64,000 bases of DNA, from contig NC_079485.1 in NCBI RefSeq assembly GCF_026230105.1, positions 28,625,572 through 28,689,571 on the forward strand, given 5' to 3'. Below, piece after piece: positions 1 to 10,662 of the stretch. Position numbers and translations under genes: made by a program. Every line of letters begins with the position of its first letter. Position 1 is the first letter of the stretch. The notes under the pieces were generated by a model. The model ran no database searches. It saw only the letters and a program-made list of their open reading frames with translations, and was not told the DNA's origin. Source of the stretch: Diorhabda sublineata. Lineage: Eukaryota; Arthropoda; Insecta; Coleoptera; Chrysomelidae.

Positions 1-980
1 ATAGAATGAGAATAAGCTCCTTTTTGTATATTTTTTATATCGATATTATATATTTAAACTATTTCCAAGAAATGTGAATGAACTCTTTGTGTATGAAATA
101 TGTATTTATGTATGAGTACTTTCTACAGGTTCAATGCGGGTACTACTGAGGTTTAAGGTCGCCACTACTAAACAAACAAGTGCGGGACCACACAATATAG
201 GTATAGTGCCAATCAGGGTTGCAAAAGCGCAACACACTTTCAAAAACAGGGCTCCCTCTACAACACTACCGACCACCGATCACCAGCTTCCGCCTAATAT
301 CAACAAAAAAATACACAAAAATTGGTGGAACTCGAGTCTTAATAGTCTACGTTAATATTGAAGAAACTTTTTAGTAAAGGTATATAAAGGTATTGAGAAA
401 AATAATTGATTTCGGCAATGTGTTACAAGAAGGCGGAAGCAGTACCAGCGTATGGTATAGCGGGCGGCAGGGTACACCAAGCATTAGTAAGGATATTTGT
501 GTTGTTATCAAATAGAACACCTTCAATAGTAGTTAAGTCGTGGCATCACGTTCGTGGCAATTATTTCACACAAATAAAAGGTCCTTGGTCAAAATCAAAA
601 TCAGAATTTCCTTCCTCTTTGGCTAGATACAAATCCACTAAACCAATCAAACCTACGATTACTTATAACAATACCTTATAAGATGTGAGACCTCCGATAT
701 GTCAAACTAATTTTGAAAACTTATTTTTGTTAATTCGGTTTCGATAAATTCAAAACAGTCCTATATCGTAATTAAATATTAATTAATAATCAACGCTTTT
801 GAAATATGAAAAAGCATGTTCACTTGGTCAGAAAACTAGTTCAAAACTTATTTACGTTGTAATACGAGGATACGTCAATAAAATATAACTTTTTGAATTT
901 ATTTCCTCTTAAATGAAGGAGCCTCTACCAATAGTTGATATCGATGATAAAAAAAACGGAAAATTGAAACAAATCCACAG
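1..980. other. Intron-side sequence with no recognised gene
   Basis: This stretch lies 3' of channel exon B, so it is probably intron before the domain III exons. Two plus-strand ORFs (134-355 and 406-681) have 73 and 91 codons but match no family I know and have no flanking splice or promoter logic. No IIIS1 exon (expected FRVFCH-like start) was seen. Confidence 0.4.
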
Positions 981-1364
981 TTCCTTCAGAATTACGTCCA
1001 CGAGAAAGACTATGAATTGGGCTACGATTAGCTTCTTGTAGCTATTTCTTGTTTCTCAATTTGAATAAATCCCTCGACGCAAAAAAATTTGATGATGAAA
1101 TCATCCCTCAAATTCTATTTTGAAGACAACCAATAATGATCAAAAGATGATATGGCGACTTGAAACGAGATAAAAAGCTGTTAATGATGCCGAACACTCT
1201 GGTCCACTGGATTCCGAGTTCCTTCAGAATTACTTCCAAGAGGTAAACTATGAATTGGGCTACGATTAGCTTCTTGTAGCTATTTCTTCTTTCTAAATTT
1301 GGATAAATCGATAGACGCAAAGAAATTTGATGATAAAATCATCTCACAAATTATATTTTGGCAA
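981..1364. repeat. Direct repeat pair of about 145 bp
   Basis: The segment 981-1126 recurs at 1219-1364 with an offset of 238 bp and few differences. Both begin TTCCTTCAGAATTAC and share ATGAATTGGGCTACGATTAG and the end AAATTTGATGAT. The spacer is about 92 bp. Copies keep no long open frame in common, so this looks like a local duplication of non-coding or old repeat DNA. Confidence 0.8.
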
Positions 1365-1752
1365 CTATATATTGTATTAAATGGAAATGTCAAAAATGAT
1401 TTCTAATAAAAAATATGCACTCAATTCAAAAAGTAAGTTATTGATTCGTCCTCGTATTTAAAAATTTTCAACCAATTGCGATTATTCACACCGATAAGTT
1501 ACACAACAAAATATTTATATTTGTGAATTCATCATTATTAGCACTTATTTTATAAATGATGGGAAGTAGTTGGTTGTGAGAGAAGAGAAAAAAATACTTC
1601 AAACTTTTGAAAGCGATAATATAAATTTTTTAAAATAAGTATTTCATTTTGTGTATGTAGTGTTACCATTATCACTACTTATAAGGTAGTTAAAGTTGGG
1701 AACCCTGCTATAAATATGAGTACTCAAGGCACCACTGTCTACCACATTTCAC

Positions 1753-1891
1753 CTGTTTGTAGGAGAAAATATGAAGAAAGATGACGCTGGCGGTATTGGC
1801 AACGTCGCCTGTGTGTTTTGTTTTATTTCAGACATGCGACGTGGTCTTTCTCCAACATCGTTGCCCGCCTCAACATCATCTTCATCTCCTT
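1753..1891 (-). CDS. Ca-alpha1D: Ca channel alternative exon B: distal II-III linker / pre-IIIS1
   Basis: This exon of 139 nt encodes EGDEDDVEAGNDVGERPRRM, then SEIKQNTQATLPIPPASSFF and IFSPTNR. It is a diverged duplicate of exon A, with the same entry phase (2 bases) and exit phase (AG before GTGAAA), acceptor TTACAG, and an intron of about 400 bp between the two. Its LPIPP..SFF.FS.TNR end looks closer to the Drosophila exon than exon A does (recalled, not aligned). The plus-strand ORF over these bases is a shadow. Confidence 0.88.
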
Positions 1892-4800
1892 CTGTAAGGC
1901 ACACATACATACGCTCGCATTACTATTAAGTATACACAATAACACAGCTGCTGAATATCACAATGATACTGATTTCTTTCATCTCATGATCTTCCATCAG
2001 ATTATAAATTATTCTTAGGCTTTATACATTTTTTATATTAATATTAGAAATTTGCTAATGCATGAGTATAAGCAAAAAAAAATAGTAAGTGAAGAAAGTA
2101 TTTTAAAAAAGAGCAACTGTCAGATGTAAAAGAATTTGAAGAAAATAGAGTGCAATAACTAAACTATCGAAAAGTATAGAAGTGAAGGAATTATTTTGAA
2201 AAATGCAGAAAGTACACCTAAAACATTAGATTTTACATAATTTGTGTATAAACATTCAACATCAGCAGCTATGTTCTGTTCCAAGGGGCCTACCTGTTTT
2301 TATGTGAAAATATAAAGAAGGCACTGCCTTTGGGAATAGGGCGTATTTTCTTAACGATTGTGACCTCAGACAATCGTCGAGGTCTTGCTGTTTCTTTTGT
2401 AACAACTTCAGCTTCATCATCGTCAACATCAATATCTACATCTTCCTCTAAAAATTATTGTTACATTCTTGTCCTAATTTTTATATTAATACAAGATTAA
2501 ATCTTATCAAAGAATTTTAGCACCAAGTAGATTATTCAAATAACAAAATATTCAATCGAACAACTTGTAGTGATAAATTGAAAATTTCACTTCAAACAAT
2601 AAAACAAACACCGATTCATTGAAATTAATAAACTCGAAATAATCCATTCCAGAAAACTCGGTACTCATCAATTTATTTGTTTTGGCGACTAAAATCGGAT
2701 ACTTCGAAAATTTAATTCAAGTTAGAGAAACAGAAAGAAGTCAACCAGCGCCCAGAAGGGACAGAAGGTGGTTAATTGGTCAGATTTATTGAGTTTTCGG
2801 TCAGAAATTCAATCACAATACCCAAAAAATCGTTTAAAATATTACGAATTAAGAGAGTTTGAGCAACACGTTTAATCGATTCTAACACTTGTTACGCTCT
2901 ATTCGTTTTAACATTTATGGAGCTTCTCCATTTGGATATATGTGAATAAGTTAAATGACAGATGAAGTTCTAAATTTGGTTGAGTATAGAGGACAGTTAT
3001 AAAGAAAAATACTGAATATACTGTTTACACCAACAATAACAATTATAGTGTCTGACGCGCGTTTCGATAACCAAGTTATCGTCTTCAGAGACTGAAGGTA
3101 AACTAAAACCTAATGACTTGACTTACCTGTATTATACTTAATTTTCCCACCAATTAACCACCTCCCGCGAAAATTCATTCCAGCGGGAAAAAACTCCTTG
3201 GCTGGAACACTCATGTTTATTCTTTGACTCCTAAACTAAAGAGTGGGCTGTAAGGAATTGGCCCCTTGTCCCTATTTAAGCTACTCTTACATCTAGCAAT
3301 TTCAATGCTCTCAAATGCATCCAATAATTTATTATTGGATGCATTTTTTAACAATTTTACATTATTAACATTTATACAATGATTGTGACTGACAGCGTGA
3401 TGGGCAATACTTGATATTCCGGTGCGTCTATATTTCAAATGAGCTATGTGTTCTTTAAACCGGACAATAACGGATCTCTTAGTCTGTCCAATATACTTTC
3501 GGTCACAACTTATTTCATATATACCACTCAGGTATTGCCCAAGTCAGTCACTATCATTGCATAAATATTAATAACGTAAAATTGTTAAAAAATTTATCCA
3601 ATAATAAATTATTGGATGCATTAATTTTCGCGGGAAGTGGCTTATTGGTGGGAAATTTTTTTATAAAACAGGTAAGTCAAGTTATTAGATTTTAGTTTAC
3701 CTTCAGTTTCTTCAGTATGAATATCGCCAACAGTTCCAGAAATTTAAACTTAATGAAGAAAAATAATTTTCTCAATAAAATTTCTTTGTTGCATTTCAAA
3801 TGTCATGAATCTTTTATTTGACTGTTTGTTTTGCTGTTTGATTTAGAATGTTTTCACTATTCTATGAAAACAATGATGATAAATTGAACATCTTCAAACA
3901 TCGAAAGAATAATAATTTAATATATAATTATTAAAATTCGCTTAACAGATGATATAGTGTGTTTAAATAATTAAAACCGACAGAAAATAATATGAAGATA
4001 CTAGAGAAATCGTCTATCGAGAATGGAAATCGATTATAACTCTATTATGTATTTATACTCCTATAAGCTGTTCTTTCACGAGGGCTGATCTCTTCGCTTC
4101 GAAATTTGGAAATAACCGGTTATCACTAGGAGCTAAATCTGGAGAATGTGGTGAATAGTCAATTAATTTGAAGTTTTTCTAAACTATTGAGGAAATACTA
4201 ATGTTTTTTCAAGTTTGTTTGTGTGCATTATTTAACATTCGTGTTACCCATCGCGCAGAAATTTTTTTATTGTTCAGTTTGGTAGTAAGTATATTGTCTA
4301 CCATGTGGTATGCATTTTCAACTATTTGTCTGATAAACATACGTCGATATTGCAACACGAGATCATTAACTTTTGTAGAGATTATGGGTGCTTTACCTGG
4401 ATCTTTGTCTGTACACGGCTTCTAACACATTCAAACTCACGGCACACCTTTTAATTGTATCATATTTTACTGGGAATTTGCGTTGGGATGAATTCTTGTA
4501 AGTGTTTAATCACCGCGCGTTTCTGGACACGATTCATGTTAATTTTGAGATTGGAGTCTGTCGAATATAGACACGTTTCAACAGATTTCAATAGGTTCAG
4601 ACTATTCAGATTCTAGCGTAAGTTGATAGAAGATAGGTCACAATGTCACGTGATGGTGAATAAGGTTTTGAACTATAAATAGTTGAAAGTGTATATATAA
4701 AGGGATCAGCCCCCGTAGAAAACAGGCAAATTTAAGTGAATTTCATTTTAGTTTGATGCTTTCATAGTTAAGAAAAATTCATTTTCAATATCCTCAAATT

Positions 4801-7800
4801 TTGACCAGGTATTTAATGTATTTTTTCTTAAATTAAAATATTAGAATTTTCGCTTCAAACCATTTGCATACCTTCGTTTTGTTCTTCATCAAACTCTCCC
4901 TCCTCTCCGATTTTGGTCTGAGATTCAGCATCACCCTCATGTTCGGATCTACAAAATTATATATTAGATCAATGTAGTAATTAAATGAAATATATGAGGG
5001 CTATTCAGAAAGTATGAAACATATTCTTATCCGCCCTATTAATCCGATCATGTACAGATTTTTATTGTTTTCAAGAATGAAAAACTACCTAGCAGAATTC
5101 TACAACGAGAAAATTTGATTTTTTGGTTTTGTACCTCTTTTATTTATACCCAAATTATCCTTACATTCTAAATTGTCCTCTTGTATACAGGAATTAATCA
5201 TACCTTCCAGAATATTGCCCATCATCTGTTTCCTCTTCTTCTACACTATGTTCCTCTTCTACTTCTTCTTGTGGTGTAGGACTTTTCGATTTCCTTTCAC
5301 CTTCCTCTTCTTCTTTTTCAATAGCGGTGAGTGATTCGGCGTCGGCTAAGTTATCCACGGCAATAGCCAAGAACACATTCAATAGAATATCTGATTATTT
5401 ATTAAGAAAATTCAACATTTACATTCGTTATTTAAGAAATAATATCTGTATTGCTTTGTTTGTAATGATGTGAAAGGATACAATTACCACAAATAAATAG
5501 AATTATAAAGTATATACAGGATAAAACGCCAGGAGATTCGACGCCTCCATATGCCTGTATACCTTCATACATAACCACATTCCAGTCTTCACCCGTCAGA
5601 ATCTAAAAGATTAATTATACTAATACTAATTAAACTAATTATTCTAATTAAAATAAATTCATGTGATGTTGCAAAGGCATGTTCAAGAAAAGATGCAACT
5701 TTAGATTCACAGCAGTGGAAGTCGTATTAAAAAATAGTTACCATGTTCAATAATTGGAAAGTAAGTAATATAAAGGGAGCAATAAACGAAGGGAAAACAT
5801 ATTTCTTAATAGAAAGTTTCGGAATCATTACGGAGAAAACGATAATACTCAAGACAACATCAAAAGTGCACAAAAATATAGAGATATCAAGATATTTGTA
5901 GTTTTTTTTGGTTTCTTATACTCTTTTATATGTTTTGGTTGATTGTAGATCTCTTCTGATTGAACATTAGGTTCTATAACACGTAAAAAATTGACGAAGA
6001 TAATTTCAAATTTAAATTTTTTTGTCAAGTTAACGCACTCGATTGAAGCACGATCCCCCATCTGTTGCAGGACTGACAGTTGTTTTTTGTGGCTAATGTA
6101 CATCAATATTGTATAATATCAATTTCAACTGGGATGAAATAACTTTGTAAAACTTTTCTTTCGCGATTACCGCCGCATTCGAAGCGCGCTCCCATCGATG
6201 GTATTGAGGCTGACGGACAGGAATTTGTCTATAGCGTACGTATTAATCTCAGCGGGATAAAATTCTTTGAAAAGAAAGCCGCTGACTCCTGGACCATAAG
6301 TCTACGGCCATGCTTGCGTCCTACACGAACGCTGGTTCAACCAGGTGCAACCTGCATTGATTTTTATGTATTCAGGTGACGTTTGCGACCAGCGACCGCG
6401 ACTGATTTCAGAAACGTTTTTGGGATGCCGCGAGAAAAACGATCTCCACAGTTTCTTATATTTTCATAATGACTGAAACAGGTTGAAACGTCAACTTATC
6501 ACATGTTTTAAAATCTAATTTTCAATCAGAAAAGACCTGAAATCAAGACAATTTAGCAACAAAAAAATATTGAAAATTTATTGTTGTTTCTATTTTTAAA
6601 TCATAAATATTGTAGATTATTACCGTGTGGATTTTTGATCAAATAAATTAAAATCAGCAGAAATTATTTATGAAGAGACAACTTAATAAAAAATAATAAC
6701 AATGATTTGTCTAATAGTACGATTTTCTATGTAAATATCAACATATTTTAAGAGTTATATGGCTTTCTATATGACTTATAGATCATTCAGTTTGTGGATA
6801 AAGTTTATTCGAAATTTTTTAGTTCACAGTGAAAACAAGAGATGTACTTACCTGGAATACTGTTAGTAAGCTTTGCCAGAAACTATCAAAATTATATCTC
6901 GTTTTTTCTTCAGTATCTTTATTAAATCTTCCACCGAAAACTTGCATACCAAGGAGTGCAAAAATAACAATAAACAGAAAAAGTAATAACAATAAAGACG
7001 CGATAGACTGAATGGAATTCAACAAAGATGCTACTAAATTTGATAACGATCTCCAATATCTAAAAATAGAAGTAACATTAGTAAAACTGTTAAATAAAGT
7101 TTAGAATAAAAACCCTTCTGTTAAATTCAATTCTGAAGCTTATCGTGAATAAAATGTAGTCTTTTGACCATTTGTTCCGAAAATACGAAGCGTTGTGAAG
7201 AAACATTTGCCTTCATTTCAAAATTGATTCAAATTTGGTAACAATATTGATCATTTAGATTATTTTAGCAAGCATGTAAGTGTAATGAACTTGTAAATTA
7301 TTAACAATACTTAAGAGGTCAAGAGCAACAGCGACCAGTGTTCTTAGGATGTTCTAAATATAACTTGAAAGCTACTAGCTAGAACTCATAAAAATATCAG
7401 TAAAATATTAGACACAAAAACAATCCTATTTGAAACACGAGGATGGTCTCAGAAGTACCTGGCCTGACCTAGAGGTGGCGGTAATTGCTTGAAAAATACC
7501 ATAGTATTAGAAAGTACACAATCGATACAGTGTAGGATTGAAGTTTGAAGACGCCACGTTTTTTAGTATTTGTTTGACAACCATTAATAGTGAACGTTTT
7601 TAATGAATTTGTAAGCATGCAAAAAAATTGGTCATCGTTATGTTATTTGAAAGGCATTAGAACCAATATAAAAGGTGAACTAGATTCTACTTTGGGTAAG
7701 ACTGCTTCTTCGTTATCAATAGTAAAATATTGACAGACATAGTAGGTATTTCGAAAAGTGCTGTACAACGCATATTAACCGAAAATTTGAACATGAGAAA

Positions 7801-10622
7801 GGTGTGCGCAAGATGGATGCCACGTTCGCTCACAATGGAACAAAAACAGCGTCGTGAAGAAGTTTTCATCGAATGTTTGGCAAGTTTTTGCGCCGTTTCA
7901 TAACCATGAATGAAACGTTGGTACATCACTTCACACCCAAAACAAAAGAACAATCAAAACAGAAAAGGGAGAACCAGCTCCAAAGAAGGCAAAGACCGTT
8001 CCATTTGCAGACAAGGTCATGGCATCGGTTTTTTGGGATGCGAATAAATCAAGCAAAAACTACCGCATTTGGTCAAGAAAATATTCCGTTATTGAAAGGG
8101 CCAAAATTAATGAATCAAAGTTTTGAATTTCTACCTCATGCACTCGCTAGATTTAATCCCCTCGGATTATTTTCTGTTCCTAGACTTGAAAAAATGGCAA
8201 AGACCGTACCATCCGCAGGCAAGGTCATGGCTCCGGTTTTTTGGGATGCACGTGGGATAATTTTCATTGACAATATTGAAAAATGATAAAGTATCAACGG
8301 CGAGTATTATGCGAACTTATTGCAACGTGTGAGCGAAGAAATCAAGCAAAAAGGCCGCATTTGGCTAAAAAGAAAGTGTTGTTTCACCATGCACTAGCTC
8401 ACATATCAGTTATTGCAATGGCCACAATTAATTAATAAAAATTTGAATTGCTATCTCATGCATCCTATTCGCCAGATATAGCCCCTCGGATTATTTTCTG
8501 TTCCCAGACTTGAATAAATGGCTCTGTGGTTAAAGATTTTCCAGAAATTAAGAGTTGATGTCGGTAATTAATGGCTATTTTGAGAAGCTTGATGATTCTT
8601 ATTATAAAAAGGGTATCGAACTTATTGAACATCACTGGAAGATTACGTTGAAAAATAAATACATTTGTTTCCAAAATTTTTCTGTTTTCTTTGTTGGACC
8701 AGGTACTTCTGGGACCATCCTCGTAGTTAAATGTTCAAGAGCAAGGCACAACCTTGTAGTACACTCCCCAGCATTATTACGTTTCTTTTTTTGAAAGTAT
8801 AACAATGAATTTGTATGAAAAAATTGAAAATTACAAATATTAAATCGACGATTACTTTTATTCTAACTATTATTGCAGGAGGTTTAAAATTTTAAATAGA
8901 ATCTAAAAATAAAACATAGAAATGGCATGTTCTTAACTGTGCAAAAAAATGATGATGGTGAACAGGGTGAATTTTTTGGGTAAATTTAAAAATCATACTC
9001 ATCATCAAGTTCAAGAATCACCATTAAATATTAGTAAGCAATTTTTAAGTAAGAAACAAATAATTGTATACAGAAATGATCCAAAAAATGTCCTTTATGA
9101 ATATTTGTAATCTTACAGTACCTTACTAGAGAATAAATTTAACCTCTCCCTCAGCAGATAACTTTATTAATACCAATTATGATGAAGTTTTCATTTTTAA
9201 TGGTCCTTAATTTCTTATATTTAAAAACAGTTACAAAAGTATCATATTTCGGCCAAATACCCCTCACCCCGAAAATTCCAATTTAATACTTACAACCATG
9301 CTTTCAGAGACAACATAACTAAATTATTCACAGATGGGTCCAAACAATGTTTATTATGGTGCCTACTAAATCCAGTTCAAACTATTGCTATAATGACATA
9401 CTCAAAATCAGTTTTACAAGCTATCGAAGGGTCTCCAATAAATATTTATAATCAAGAACTGATATTTGAAATAAAAAACTTACTCTATCAAGTAGAAATT
9501 AATAAGAAACGAATTATCCTCATATCGGTAGAGCGTCATAGCGGCATTATAGGTAGCGAGAAGATAGATCATGAGGCAGAAGAAGCTTGCAATTGGAACA
9601 GTAGTGTAAAGCTAATGTAATTAACAACCATGAAAAATCTATTAGAATCAGATGGAGAGGAGCTCATAATAACCAAAATTCCATCCACATCTATCAAATA
9701 TAATAACTATAATAGAGCTAAAATCAAACCATGGTTGTTTCCCGATGCACCTTCATAAAATGGGTGCTCTACAGTCGCCATTTTGTAGCTGGGACAACGT
9801 ATCGATAGCTTGTACTATTCACATTGACCGTCGCTTTCCTCTACCAGCTCCTTCCTGGCATTCAAAAATAAAGTACTTTAAATACTATAATAAACTTCAT
9901 TAAGGAAGTAAGCATAGTTAAATCATGCATATTCATTAGGTACAATATAAAAAAATGTCTGTCACGCTAATAGACTTAGTCTGAGGCGATCCATACATTC
10001 TATATTAGTTGAATAGAAGTAGCAATTTAAGAAAATAGGAGAGGCATCAATATTATAATAAAAAAAAACAAAAATATGAGCTGGTGGCATATATTTAATT
10101 ATTCTATCTCTTCTGGCATTGAGTACAGCTTAACAGCTGCTGTACATGTTTCGTATTTAATTTGTAATTACGATTTTAAATAATTTCCAGTATTAAAATT
10201 AGAGATAACTCATGTAAATTATGTGTTGGTTTTGATAAATCTCGTAAGCAATTATCAATCATATCCCAATGAGACTATTTCTATTTGATTTCAATTCCTT
10301 CAAGATAATTTTGGACATAGTCATTAACAACAATTCTTTTGATCCGCAACCACAAGCTTATCCTGTGTCTTATCGTACAAACATTTTTGTATACCAAGAC
10401 ATTTCCAAAGAATCAAAATCTTGACGCATGCTGGGAACATGCCATCAAAGGCATATCGAATGAAAATGCATTTTTCAAAATGCTCACAGGTAGAAAAAAT
10501 ATTAGAAGAATCTGCTGAGTCTCAGTCGAAACTGGATCGGCATGATGATAATTGGAAACAAAACTGAAAACACCATCATTTTTTCTCGGACCGCCCAATC
10601 TCAATGATGACATAGATAAAAC

Positions 10623-10662
<40 letters not shown>

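Noticed and set aside
134..681. Two plus-strand ORFs of 73 and 91 codons as host genes
   Set aside because: No recognisable domain, start context or splice logic; could be chance in a mildly GC-richer patch.
1818..2018. Plus-strand ORF with a good-looking TTTATTTCAG acceptor and GTAAGG donor
   Set aside because: It overlaps alternative exon B; the minus-strand reading gives a conserved Cav1 segment, while the plus-strand reading has no relatives.
5849..6106. Minus-strand ORF of 85 codons inside the channel intron
   Set aside because: No homology recognised and it interrupts no expected channel segment; left unassigned.
6120..6430. GC-richer block in the IIS5-IIS6 intron as an extra channel exon
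   Set aside because: Neither strand reads a channel segment, and the flanking exons already join in frame (TVFQ to ILTGEDWN).
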